Program-made: the position numbers and the translations under genes | From: Coriolopsis trogii | Lineage: Eukaryota > Basidiomycota > Agaricomycetes > Polyporales > Polyporaceae | DNA: 64,000 nucleotides | Reading direction: 5' to 3' | Assembly (NCBI GenBank): GCA_020543525.1 | Contig: JAHYIO010000031.1 | Coordinates: 2,914,001 to 2,978,000, forward strand | Notes under the pieces: model-generated | What the model was told of the DNA's origin: nothing | Databases searched by the model: none | What the model saw: only the letters and a program-made list of their open reading frames with translations | Part shown: one piece after another, positions 11,383-22,577 of the stretch | Position numbering within the stretch: the first letter of the stretch is position 1 | Layout of the letters: the number at the start of each line of letters is the position of its first letter

Positions 11383-12040
11383 TCAATACATCGTCACTCG
11401 CTGGTCTCCAAGACCGAGTATCACACCCAGGACGTTCGACTCCTGCAGCGGCACTGTTTCGGACGCCTTGGAGCTGTTGTCCCCGAGGACGAACACGTAC
11501 TTCGCCTTGGTTTTGCCAGGCTCTGGGTCAATAGGAAGGACAGTGTCCTGGATGCGGGGAAGAGAGGGGCACACGTGGTAGACCATGCGGCGGATGATGC
11601 AATGGCTGAGTCTCTCCATGATCTTGAGCTGTTCGGCAGCATCTTCCAAGGGCGAAGACGACAAGTCGTCTTCGTACAGCTCCTTATAGTAGTACCGTGC
11701 CCAGCGAATGCGGCAGGGGAGATCAACAATGAATCCGTACACGGCGGTAGGATCCCTTCCTGGCGATATGCGCATGAAGTAGTAGTCGTCATGGAGCTGG
11801 TGTAGGACTCGGAGGCGGACGCCTTGCGGTGCGTTTTGAAGGAGGTGACGTTCCGGAGGCTTCAGCAGCAGGTGCGTCCGAAGCTTCGGTGGTTGGCGTG
11901 TTCAAGGTTTCAGTGGCGGGCGTGGTCGAAGTTTCAGTGGCGAGATGGTTAAAGCCAAGTTCCGCGCCGGGTTGACTCTCCAGGACAGTCCCCAGCGGTA
12001 CATCTACGGCTTCTGAAGACAAGGTGCCGGAGTCTGACAT
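11383..12040 (-). pseudogene. Tandem family copy A, broken
   Basis: First of three direct tandem copies of an unrecognised gene. The 5' part (ATG at 12040, beginning MSDSGTLSSEAV) is an Ala/Thr/Glu-rich leader ending in a KRTARRPPPSPTPAP block. Two bases are then missing relative to copies B and C (ccatgacgac against ccgattgacgac), shifting the frame. The conserved domain continues in another frame from MRISPGRDPTAVYGF to PGKTKAKYVFVLGDN. Near the 3' end about 79 bp present in copy C are absent between two CAG triplets, removing the WYEMY segment. These breaks make function unlikely. Confidence 0.75.
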
Positions 12041-12710
12041 GATGGAGAGCGAACGCGTTGACCACCAGGAGGTTGGGGAGCGAGTAGGGAAGTACTGATT
12101 GAGAGTCAATGGACGCCTGAACGGGATACGTACACTGCTACACACGGGGCTGGTGGATTCAGGGTGGGCGACTGGTTTGATGGAAACAAATGAAGTGTGA
12201 ACCCGAATACGCTTGGAGTCGAGCCACGGGATTCCATCTATGGAGGATCCTCTCGGACTCCACCGGTCCTACGTGTAGCGGTGGAGCCGCTGGGTAGCCG
12301 ACGCGTCGTACGCATGACGGAGGCTTGAGTCTTGAAATTTGGGGGAACAAAAGACAATTGGAAGTGTGGGAGTCCATTGAGTCAATCCTCAAATTCTCCG
12401 GGTGGTCCAGGGATCATCATATCCCTTTGCACTCAACCTTCGCACTCCGGGATCTCGCACGACATACGCGGGGCAGCCTGAGCAGGCCCGGACCACGTAC
12501 GGCTTGTGAGCTCCTCTTGGCGTCACGCTTGGTTCGTTCCGCTGGTCTACAAAGACAAAGTTCGTTGTCGTTCTTTATGTTGCCTGCAATCAACGGTGTA
12601 TGACCATGACTCTAGTGAACAAGCGTTCCAAGTTGGTACATATACCAATGTGAGGATACAAGAACCCCACCATGGGCATTCGTAGGTCCCAATAGCTTAT
12701 ACGTAAATCG

Positions 12711-13376
12711 TCACTCTCTGTAGAACGTGTGAGCACTGGAACGACAGTAGGGAAATGTTGAACTTCGAACATACTGATACATCTCATACCACTTTGGCAT
12801 CTGGTCCCCAAGACCGAGCATGCGTCTCACACCCAGGACGTCCGATTTCAGCAGTTGCACGGTTTGGGACGCCTTGCAACTGTTGTCCCTCAAGGCAAAC
12901 ACGTACTGAGTGTTGCTTTTGCCGGGCTCCGGGTCGATAGGAAGAAGGGTATCCTGGACGCGGGGAAGAGTAGGGAACGCGTGGTACACCATGCGGGGAA
13001 TGATGCGACGGCTGACCATCTCCTGGATCTTGAGCTTTTCCGCAGCTTCCTCCAGGGGATAAGAGGACAGGTCGTCGTCGTATAACTCCTTGTAGTAGTA
13101 ATGCGCCCAGCGGAGGCGGCAAGGGAGATCAAGGATGAATCCGTACACAGCGGTAGGATCCCTCCCTGCTACTATGCGCATGAAGTAGTAGTCGTCGATC
13201 GGTGCTGGTTTGGGAGTCGGAAGCGGACGCCTTGTGGTGCGTTTCGCTGGGACTGACGTTCCGAAAGCTTCAGTAGCATGTGCGCGCGAGGCGTCAGTGG
13301 CGGACTGGTTAGAGCTTCCTTCTGCGCCGAAATCCGTCATGGTAGTCACTGCTGGGAGGCGACTGTCCACGACCAT
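12711..13376 (-). CDS. Tandem family copy B, unknown protein
   Basis: Single-exon frame of 221 codons from ATG at 13376. A low-complexity leader (about 65 residues) ends in a basic-proline block (KRTTRRPLPTPKPAP). The conserved domain follows: DDYYFMRIVAGRDPTAVYGF, LDLPCRLRWAHYYYKELYDDD, RMVYHAFPTLPRVQDTLLP, DPEPGKSNTQYVFALRDNS, VLGVRRMLGLGDQMPKWYEM. The domain is rich in Tyr, Arg and Asp; no TM segment, signal peptide or catalytic motif is obvious. I recognise no family. Strong similarity to copies A and C, with similar spacing, shows recent tandem duplication. Confidence 0.7.
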   Translation of the reverse strand: MVVDSRLPAVTTMTDFGAEGSSNQSATDASRAHATEAFGTSVPAKRTTRRPLPTPKPAPIDDYYFMRIVAGRDPTAVYGFILDLPCRLRWAHYYYKELYDDDLSSYPLEEAAEKLKIQEMVSRRIIPRMVYHAFPTLPRVQDTLLPIDPEPGKSNTQYVFALRDNSCKASQTVQLLKSDVLGVRRMLGLGDQMPKWYEMYQYVRSSTFPYCRSSAHTFYRE

Positions 13377-13740
13377 CGGAGAGGGTTACGGAGCTGGACG
13401 GGAATATGTGGTAAACCGGGTGGTTGGAGGTTGACGTTAAGTGAGTGCTGGCAGGAAACTCACATTGACAAGGTCCGTTTGGCGATCAACTGGCGCTTAT
13501 GTATCCCGTGCACCGCTTACGCCTGGTTTAACATTAATATTAGTGACCTGAACCTCATCGACGTGGTACCCCACACACGTTCCGTCTACGCTCGGGCAGA
13601 GTATATTGGTCCAAGAGAATCCAAACCATACAGTCATCTAGGCACCGTTGTGCAAGACATGAGCAACACCACATTGAACATACATACATGTACGGAGACA
13701 CGTAGAAAGATCCTGAACCATACCATCCGCATCCTAAACC

Positions 13741-14433
13741 CTAATCCACATCATCACTCGCTGTGGGACGTGTGAGCACTGGATTGACAACAGGAATTGA
13801 GCTTTGAACATACCGATACATCTCATACCACTGTGGCATCTGGTCTCCAAGACCGAGCATTCGCCTCACACCCAGAACGTCCGACTTCAGCAGCGGCACG
13901 GTTTCGGATGCCTTGCAGCTGTTGTCTCTGAGGGCCAACACGTACTGCATCTTGGTTTTGCCAGGCTCTGGGTCAATCGGAAGGAGAATGTTCTGGATGC
14001 GGGGAAGAGTAGGGAACGCGTGGTAGACCATGCGTGGGATAATGCGATGAGTGAGTCCCTCCATGTCTCTGAGCTCTTTGACAGCATCTTCCCGGGACCG
14101 AGACGACAGGTCGTCGTCGTACATCTCCTTGTAGTAGTAATGCGCCCAGCGGAGGCGGCAATGGAGATCGATGATGAATCCGTACACGGCAGTAGGATCC
14201 CTCCCTGGTGATATGCGCATGAAGAAGTAGTCGTCAATCGGAGCTGGTGTTGGAGGCGGACGCCTTGCGGTGCGCTTTGCTGGGGCTACTGCTCCGGAAG
14301 CAGCGGGTGCGTTCGGAGCTTCAGTAGTTGACATGGTCGAAGCGTCGGTGGCGGGTTGGTGAGAGCCTTCTGCGACGAGACTCGTGTTGATCATGGGAGT
14401 GTGTTTGTGCATGACTTTCGAAGACGAACTCAT
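13741..14433 (-). CDS. Tandem family copy C, unknown protein
   Basis: Single-exon frame; ATG at 14433 (beginning MSSSSKVMHKHTPM) gives 230 codons, although the frame stays open upstream to 14586. Same architecture as copy B: disordered Ala/Thr/Pro leader, basic KRTARRPPPTPAP block, then the domain starting DDYFFMRISPGRDPTAVYGF and running to LGLGDQMPQWYEMYRYVQSS. The 14433 start is chosen because copies A and B also begin just before their leader. Function unknown; the copy appears intact. Confidence 0.7.
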   Translation of the reverse strand: MSSSSKVMHKHTPMINTSLVAEGSHQPATDASTMSTTEAPNAPAASGAVAPAKRTARRPPPTPAPIDDYFFMRISPGRDPTAVYGFIIDLHCRLRWAHYYYKEMYDDDLSSRSREDAVKELRDMEGLTHRIIPRMVYHAFPTLPRIQNILLPIDPEPGKTKMQYVLALRDNSCKASETVPLLKSDVLGVRRMLGLGDQMPQWYEMYRYVQSSIPVVNPVLTRPTASDDVD

Positions 14434-14997
14434 GAAGTCTGCCAGGTAAAGTCTGAGAGAGGGCGTGTGGATGTAGACGACGAGTAAGAGGTTATACGCG
14501 TCGATATCAACCTGGAGACAATGAGCGCCTGGGATTACATAACGAATCTGCATATGTATACTGATCCAATTGTTGCGGAGTTCCAACTTTGAGGTTCAAC
14601 GTTCAACATCGACTTATTGTCGTTTTCGGCATTGTTCTACTCAGCATTGTTCTGTTGGACGTCCGTCGCAAGGCGGAAAGGCGATATTACAGAGGTAAAT
14701 AGTTTGCTCTGTCCGATTCGCTGTACGGACCTAACACCTACCACCAAAGGCTCAAGACTAAGTTTCTCTAGCCGGCCGCATGAGGCTCTCGTGGCCCGTG
14801 TCTTCACACTCACTGTAATACGGAACGAGGTTTATATATTGCGGAATATCGACCGGGCATAGAGGATGCCTCTTGGGCATCTTGAAATGGTGATTGTTCC
14901 ATTCTTTCGCACAGCACGGCGCTCGAGGACCCCCATTGTCTGAATACTATATCACTATGGACTCTTGGTTGAGGTAAGTGCTTGCAGCCCCCCCACC

Positions 14998-16830
14998 ATG
15001 CCGCCACGCAAATCCTCCAAGTCCTCCAAATCCGCTAAATCCACTGAAAGTGCGAACGCTAAGTCTTCCAAACCCCCACACCCCATCACTCGTCCTACTG
15101 AACCGTTTTGCACGAGCGAGCGCACCCATGACCTCATAAACGCAGCCCAATCTACCTCGCTCAACCAGCGTAATCTGGAGGGCGACTGGTACGCCAGTTA
15201 TCATCACACGCTATCCGACTTAGTCGATTTCCCCATCGATGAGGGCTCTCTGTCCGCGCGCCAACAATTCGACCTCTGGTTATCAAAGGCGACACTTGAT
15301 TTGAGGAAGCTTTCCGAGACGGCTCGTCAGAAGGCGATGGACATGGCTGACTCGGATGACGAATGGTCAGCTGGCGAAGACGAAGACAACCTTGAGGACG
15401 AAGAGGAAGAGGTGGACAATTTCCTCGCCAGGTTCAACTCCGAACATTCGGATGAGGACCCTGAACATGGCTCTGCTGATCCACGCGCCGGTAGCAGTGC
15501 TCCACTAGCCGACTTCGAGGAGTTGGACGACGATGCTGATGTCAACGCGCACTGGGAAGGCCTCTCAGCACCAAGGCAGGGTCTTCCACCTTTGCAGGTA
15601 GTGGATGCGGAATCGGACGACAACAGGGAGGGAGGTCAGGTAGGCGTGGACATGGACGTGAATTTGGACGAAGACTTCAATGAGAATGGTCATCAGGCGG
15701 ATGGCGCAGCTATCGACACCGAGGGTGATGAGGAGGAAGATCCTGTGGATGGTGTTCCTGAGAAACATGAACTTCAAGCGCGTGACTCCCTGACGAACGT
15801 TCAGCATTCCGTGGATCAGATTGGTGAGGGTACCAACCATGTCACTCAAGGTTCGTCCATAGACGGCAGCGACGATACCCCTCAGGAGGATCTCACTCGT
15901 AAACATGATGATGTTCACAACGTTGGTGGTGAGTCTTCGCTTGTCCTCCATGCTACCATTGCATGCTCAAACAACTCCCTATGTGTAGCACCGCCGCCGC
16001 GAACGTCCAAGAGGGGCCGAATCTTGAAACGCATAAAATCAGCTGACCGGCTCCCTTCAGCCTTACTGTCCGACGCCACTCGTGCTGCGCTCGCGACCAA
16101 AGTGAAATTCACTCAGAAGGATGAGGAGCGAGCCATACAGAACATGGTCCGGCTTGAGCGAATGGCTAAGAGACCGACAGGTTCGTACGTCCTTGTATCC
16201 TCGGATGCATACCCATCTAATAAATCGCTAGATGCGTGTGAAGCTGACGAATCGTTCGCGTCCGCTCACACTGCCCGGGATGGCAAGGCTACAGACCTTT
16301 TCCCCGACATGATTGTGTCCCACATCCACACTGTCATGAAGTCAGAGCCGGAATCCGACACAGAGAAGGAAGCCTGGCGTCTTCGGCAATGTCGGAAGGC
16401 AAGGCACTATTGTGTTGTCGTCATCGAAGAGATCAAGCCAGCTCCAAGTCGCAAGGCACGGGGGGAGCATTTCCGGTCAATGCTAAAGGCGCGATTGAAG
16501 ACGGCCCAAAACCAGGTATTCGACTACGCACAGTCATATTTCGAGCGCGACAGGTTGGCCAAGACGGTCATTACGATGGTAGCCGCGGGACCCTACTGGC
16601 AATGGATCAAGACGACCCGCGAACAATGCTACCCCCTGCCCCAGAAGGCTGGAAAGAAGGCTCCGACGCTGGCAAAACTCGTTGTTTCGTTCATAGCCAG
16701 GTTCGCAGCGGCTCCTATCTTCGTCCTCGGTAGCGCAGAGTCCGACGCAGAGCTCACCAGGATGCGGAGGACCGCACTCATCCCGATCTTGGAGAACCAT
16801 CTCTGGTACCCGATCCAGTTGCAGCATTAA
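14998..16830 (+). CDS. Acidic, apparently intronless hypothetical protein
   Basis: Open frame of 610 codons from an ATG in good context (CACCATG). The N-terminus is Lys/Ser-rich (MPPRKSSKSSKSAKS). Residues 115-270 are strongly acidic (EDNLEDEEEEVDN and similar), and the C-terminal half is basic and helical, ending LENHLWYPIQLQH. No known domain recognised. Bases 15929-15988 (gtgagt...gtgtag) look like a 60-nt intron that keeps the frame, so the real protein may be 590 residues. Composition suggests a nuclear protein (inference). Isolated on the plus strand between two minus-strand regions. Confidence 0.6.
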   Translation: MPPRKSSKSSKSAKSTESANAKSSKPPHPITRPTEPFCTSERTHDLINAAQSTSLNQRNLEGDWYASYHHTLSDLVDFPIDEGSLSARQQFDLWLSKATLDLRKLSETARQKAMDMADSDDEWSAGEDEDNLEDEEEEVDNFLARFNSEHSDEDPEHGSADPRAGSSAPLADFEELDDDADVNAHWEGLSAPRQGLPPLQVVDAESDDNREGGQVGVDMDVNLDEDFNENGHQADGAAIDTEGDEEEDPVDGVPEKHELQARDSLTNVQHSVDQIGEGTNHVTQGSSIDGSDDTPQEDLTRKHDDVHNVGGESSLVLHATIACSNNSLCVAPPPRTSKRGRILKRIKSADRLPSALLSDATRAALATKVKFTQKDEERAIQNMVRLERMAKRPTGSYVLVSSDAYPSNKSLDACEADESFASAHTARDGKATDLFPDMIVSHIHTVMKSEPESDTEKEAWRLRQCRKARHYCVVVIEEIKPAPSRKARGEHFRSMLKARLKTAQNQVFDYAQSYFERDRLAKTVITMVAAGPYWQWIKTTREQCYPLPQKAGKKAPTLAKLVVSFIARFAAAPIFVLGSAESDAELTRMRRTALIPILENHLWYPIQLQH

Positions 16831-17627
16831 TGTGGGGCGAAGGATGATGAGGTTCAGACGTGATAGATTTGCTTTCCGGCAGAGTAGTCAGGATTTCTCG
16901 ACTCGGACTATGGGTTCGAGCGCATGATCAGCAATGTACTTATGTACGATTGATCTGTTTAATCCGAGTCTCCACTCGTCCCCAAACATCGGCCTGTAAC
17001 CTAATCCTATGAGGGCGACTATGGTATGGGTCAAACGGACGACACCTGACCGTAGAGTCCGTACTATGTACCTAGAGGAGCAATCATGTTACTGGTGCTC
17101 TGTTGCATGACGTGCCAATGACGGAGTAGGAGTTGGCTAAATAGGCAGTGAGCAGCTTCAACCCGTCTCGGCATCCTCTGTTTGCAGTTCTGGTATCAGC
17201 TCAGCCCCGGATGTCCGTTAACCCCGCTCACATGTCCGTCAAAGTGACGAGTAGAGCTCTCGAAGCCACGAAGCTGCCCCTTCGAACTCACCTTCACTTC
17301 CGCACGTTCGAACCGGACCTGGCCTGCCCGCATTGGATGCACATGCGCGACCGCAAGAAGAGTGAGGGGTAATTCTCGTTCGTTTCGGATTCGTTACTGG
17401 CGCTGTTATATAACATGCATTACTTAGCTCTCGCACTCGCACACTCGCACCCCGCAGCACCCGATCCCCGCCCCTTCCCAACCCAGTCGACTCTACAACC
17501 CGTTCCCGACGTGCAAGCTCCAAGACGGCGCCGCGCACTCTACCTACAATAACTCACAACATCCAACGCCAATTCTTCCCCAGGTCCGTGGAAGACGAGA
17601 GGGCACTCGTCCATGATCCTAGGGGCC
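16831..17627. other. Intergenic, no supported gene
   Basis: No frame with coding character. Probably the 3' flanks of the two convergent genes on either side. Confidence 0.5.
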
Positions 17628-20600
17628 TCACTGGGACCCACTCCCCGCCTCGAGCTCCTCATCCGCCCACGGGCTGAACGCAGGCTTACGACGGGGGAAC
17701 CACGAAGAGAACCCAGGTCCCAGAAGCGTCCTCCCGCTCCCGAACCCAAACGCAGGCACAGCGGCAGCGGCCGCCATGCCGTTGTCCTTCGGGGCTGCGT
17801 GGACGTGTGCGCGCGGCGGAGACGAAGGGATGCAGATCGGAGGCATCGACGACGCCGTCGCGACCTCGCTCAGCGTCGGGAGCCGCTCAAGGCTCGCATT
17901 CGTCGATCCGCCCAGAGCGCGCTGGAGCGCCTCGCGTTCCGCGGGCGACGGGGCGAACGCGCGCATGGAGAGCGACGAAAACAGGCTGTCCGGCTCCCCG
18001 AGCGAAGGCGCGAGAGAGGGAATGCTTGGGATGCTGCTGAGGGAAGACGCGTGGCTTGAGAGCGAAGGGATGCTGCCGTTTGAGCCGGGCAGCACGAGCG
18101 GGTCGAAGTGGCTGCTGTGGCTTTGCGTGGCAGGGAAGAGGGAGGGGAAGGACTTCTTGGTGAGTGAGAACGCCTTCGCCTCGGGATTGAGCCCACGTTT
18201 CTCCTTACCCGAGTCCTGTTGCGATGACCATCGCCTGTGCGCAAGCGCCCCGCTCTTGTCCTGCAACTCGTTCTCAGCCAGAGCGCCAGTGAGACCGACA
18301 GGCGGGAGCGGAGGGTCGGATATCGTGCGCGAGGGAGGCAGGCTGACGCGCTGCGTGTCCATCACGTCTGACGTGAGCCGGCGGCGGAGTGGCGGTACAC
18401 GTACTTCAAACGGATCCTCACGATCGACGCCGTCAAAGGAAGGTTGGGTGAGCGTCGACGGAGACGTCGTGTACATGCCCGTGCCCGTGCCGGGGCTTTC
18501 GACGGGAGGTGGAACGGGGAAAGGCGCGTTCTTGCGCCAGTCGCGGGACAGCACGGCGTCGTCCTCAGACTGGAACGAGCGCGCTAACCCGAGGTTCTCG
18601 AAGCTCCCTGCGCCGTCGAGCGAGTTGATGAGGCTGCTTGGAATGAACTGCGAGCTCATGGGCGACAGACTGTTCGCCGAGTTGGGTGCCGCGTCCGCGG
18701 ACGTAGGCAAGCTTGATTCGGTGACATCGTCGCTATCACCAAAGGGCGAGAAGCGAGTGGACACTGAATGTGTAGAGAGTGTGGTGGGCAAGTCTCCGGT
18801 GTACGGTGGAAAACCGCGCGGACGCAGGAGGACCTGACCGTTGGTGGGGTCGGGCTCGGGCAAAACCCTGTTGGGCGACTCTCGCAGATTGGAAATGCCT
18901 GTGAGAGACAAGCGCGGGGGACGAGGCGAAACAGAGGCTTCCCGCATATCGCTGCTCCCAGACCCAGAAGAGAGGGATCCTCTGCTCTTCGGGACCTGCA
19001 AAGCTTGTGGGAAAGGCACTTGCTGATTGACCTCAGCATCGTGATGAGCGAGTGTATCCTGCGTGAGGTCGTCGTGCGCTTCCGCAACGGGATAGGGAGT
19101 CCATGACGGAAGGGTGATGGTCTCCTCGACCGAGGGTACGACGGTGAGTGGATAGAACGATCTATCCTGCCTCTTGATCTCCGCCTCCTCCTTCGCGCGG
19201 CGGAGTCTCTCCTCCTCTTGTGCGATCTTGTCCTCGAGCTCCTTCGCACGCATGTTGAGCGCAGCAACTACCTCCTCTGCGACCTTAATTTCTTTCTTCT
19301 TCCGTTCTAGTGCTTCTCGGGTCTCCTTCTCCTCCAAGTCCCCAGCCTTCTTGCAACTTACGATCGCCTCTTCGTCCTCCCGCATCCGACTCTTCAGCGC
19401 TCCAATCTCCTCCCCGAGGCTCTCCATACGCGCCGCCGCACTATCCCGCGCGGACTCAGCAGCACGTAGCCTCTTCTCCGCGTCACGCTTGCTACTCTCT
19501 GCAGTGCGTTTCGAGTCCTCAAGAGTCTTGGTGCGGCTCTTGAGCTCTGACCGCGCAGCATCTTCCTCCCGCTTGCGCTCGCGCTGAGCATCAAGTTCGG
19601 TCTGGATGGTGGCGCGAGTTTCAGATGCACTCGTGCGGAAGTCTGCGAGCTGCGAGCGGAGCTCGTGCACTGCGGCTTTGGACTGCGAGATTTGACGCAG
19701 CACCTCGGCGATTATCGGCGACGAGTCCCAAAGAGACGTCGACGAAGGTGAGTACGAAAGGACAGACGGTGCTGGAGGTCGCGACGCCTCAGGCACCACG
19801 AGCGCGCTTGTCGGAGCTGGTGCTGGCGCATGGCGTTGGATCTGGTTCCCGGCTGACTTTGGCGGTGTCGTTGCTGGGTTCCGAGGAGCGTGCAGGGGTA
19901 AGGAGGCTGATTTGGGTAATGGGGGTGGGGTCGTGCTTCGAGGGACGTTGCTCGGCGTTCGTTGAGTAGGCCTCTCGCTTCTGAGCTTGCCAAGATCGGC
20001 GGGTAGGCGCGAGGGCGTAGGATATGGCAGGCCTAGTGTACAGAGTCGTCTCGAAGCTCGGTGTTTGGTGGCTTAAATGACTCACCATCAAGTCCCTCCA
20101 GAACGTCCAGTGCTTTCACATCCAATATGCCAGAGCCGCACCTTTCAGTATCCTTTGTATTCGCAAGCATCTCATGCCACCAGCTCTGGATGATGCCCCC
20201 CCTCCACCACCGCCCGAAGGCGCCGACATACCACGCATCCGAGACGAGGGATCCGAGATGCTCGGTCTGGAGAATGTGGCCGTTGCCTCGTGCGTTTGAG
20301 CGACCCGTAGGATAGACTGCAGCTATCGTGAGGATTCCGAAGCTATAGAAGACGTGCTTCGGAGTGCGCAGGGAGACAGAGGCCCGGCTAACAAAGTGAA
20401 AGGGTGAAGTTGGGTCGAACTTGTTGCTCGACTTGTGAGGAGTGGCTGGAGACCTGCGAGACAGGGTGTAGTGGACGCCAGAGTCATCAGACACAGTATT
20501 GTCGTCTTGTCCGCCCTCGTCGAGTCGACTGAGATGCTGCTTGAAGGACAATTCCGTGAGGTAGGTCCGGAAAGACGTCTCAGAGGGGTTTGTGAGATAG

Positions 20601-21203
20601 GCTGAAACGATTTGTTACCGAGGAGGGAGAGTGTGGTGAGACATGCCGAGCGGTCCCAAAGTCACATAGATGCATTTAGAGATAGCATATACGATAAGAA
20701 AGGGTGCTGCAGAGGGATGGAGAACTACGCACCGAGTACCAAAACGATCATAACAAAAACCACCGCGAGGAATGCGGAACGAAGGTCAACCTTTGAGAAC
20801 ACATGGCTGGGGTTGAAAGAAAGGTGGCCCGAGAGCAGGATGGCACCCAGACCGCCGAGAGCCATGATGAGGATGAGAGAGAGAGGAGAAGCCCCCTCTG
20901 GGGTGGACGACGGCCTAGTGGCGGTGCGACGGGGGCTATGAGGGGATAGCGCGGAGGTGGGTATGTTCTTGGTGGACGTTGTTGGAAGGGGACTGCTCGC
21001 AAGCGTCCCCGACGAGCGATGGATAGGAAGGACGAGCAAGATAGAGCAGATGGCCGTCTGAACAGGGAGACGTCCGTCGCCTGCACGCTGAAAATCCGCG
21101 AGCCCAAAACAGGCGAGCGGGCGTCTGCCTCCTGATCAGTTGACTTCCGGACACGCCCCCGCCCTCCGGCTTTCCCCTTCGACGTTGGGCGCTGTGGCTC
21201 CAT
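17628..21203 (-). CDS. Coiled-coil membrane protein, unknown function
   Basis: Large minus-strand gene. Exons 17628-20032 and 20086-20601 join in phase (GLDG/LPYP junction), and a further exon ends at 20733. Its 5' end is tentative: an upstream ATG near 21203 and an acceptor near 21098 are possible. The first part holds two hydrophobic segments (LILIMALGGLGAILLSG and AFLAVVFVMIVLVLG). A globular region with VFYSFGILTIAAVYPTGR and YVGAFGRWWRGGI follows. After a Pro/Ser linker comes a coiled coil of about 190 residues, from VLRQISQSKAAVHEL to EERLRRAKEEAEIKRQDR, then about 500 disordered Ser/Pro-rich residues. This suggests a membrane-anchored tether or scaffold (inference). At least about 1,090 residues. 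Confidence 0.75.
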
Positions 21204-22577
21204 CTCAGCTGCATCTCGTCCTCGAATCTCAATCAGACTCGTCTCCTGCCTCGACGCAGTGTGCATCGACGGAGACCATCGATATACATGTCCTATCGCA
21301 CATCTCTCTCTGCCCGTGCGTGGCAAGCAGCAGCATCACCGAACTGCTTCGTGCGCTCATCGCACCCCCACGATGCACATCGATCTTCTTCCTCCATTCA
21401 GCTGAGCGCACCCCTGCTCCTCCTCCGCCCTCGACTGCCTCTTCGCGACATACTCTCACTTCACGTGCCCATGATATCCACAGCGTGTTCCCGCTCACTC
21501 CACCAACGTATATCCTAGCCTCTTTCACCCTCGCCAGCTGCCTCGAGAAGCGTCGACGGGAATCTTCCGCAAGTGAGCATTCTCTCTACACTTCGAGACC
21601 ATTTCTCATCATCGCAATAGGACCCAGGGATCTGCAGGGCTTTCCGGCTTTCCGGACCTGCCATCGAGAAGCACAATGATGCCATCTCATTTGATCCAGC
21701 TGTCCGCGATCTCCTCGTGCATCTGTACTGCGTCGCAGCGTCACCGACATGCTTCATCTCCGAGGCATAGCGGCTCATGCATGGATCATGAGCCCTCCTG
21801 AGCAGTCTCCTATGTCCACTAGCAGAGGTACGCCAATGAATTTGTGCGGATCGTGTGTCGTGGACATTCTCGATTGAGGTCATCGACTCCGTGTTCACTC
21901 CTCGCGCTGATGAAGAAGAGAGGTATCACTCATTTCTCTCGTCTGATAATACCTTCTATCAGAACAGCGTAGGAGTGGATGTTCCCTTTCTCGTTATGAG
22001 AAGACGCAACATCCCGGACGCTGAGAGATACCTACGAGATAGGCGAGCACGAGGCAAGTGCAGGACTTCCTCGATGATTGATGGGTGGTTATACCAGATG
22101 GCGAGCTCGCGCGTGACGCGTGTAGGGCACTGGCACCTCTGTCGGTTGTGTGTAGCATTCCGTACAGGCTTCGGAGTTTGGTACTTACTCCTGGTCGACA
22201 TGCAATTCGCCGGGCCGAAGGCCCTGTACCACCTTACGTCGCTAGACATGTATGATCCTCTCATTTCTTCTCTCCTATTGTAATACTCCTGTCTACCTCG
22301 TACAGCACGAAGGACCTCATATGTGGTGCCGACGGCTCTCTATCGATGCTCTTCAGGCAGCTCAATAACGCGAAGCAGTAGGGAGCACTCGATCTGCGTC
22401 TCTCTTGCGTGAGGAGGGCTGAATTGGAGAGTAATACTAGTAGTGTGCAGATGGTACAGTGTATTAGGTCTATGGTATGTGCAAGGTAAGTATGCGGATA
22501 CTACGAGAGCAGAGCGGTGTGTGCGGCGGGAGGAGAACAGCGAACAGATGCAAGAAATCGTAACAGACTGCTTGCGG
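21204..22577. other. Intergenic, no supported gene
   Basis: Frames of 140-180 codons exist on the plus strand (21140-21679, 21855-22283) but lack motifs, splice logic or credible starts. I see no gene; 22340-22577 is probably the PAM16 3' untranslated region. Confidence 0.45.

Noticed and set aside
17776..18837. 353-codon open frame antisense to the coiled-coil protein
   Set aside because: Low-complexity translation; the opposite strand has a continuous frame with clear coiled coil and in-phase exons.
21140..21679. 179-codon plus-strand frame
   Set aside because: Ser/Pro/Thr/His-rich translation without domain; overlaps the 5' end of the divergent minus-strand gene.
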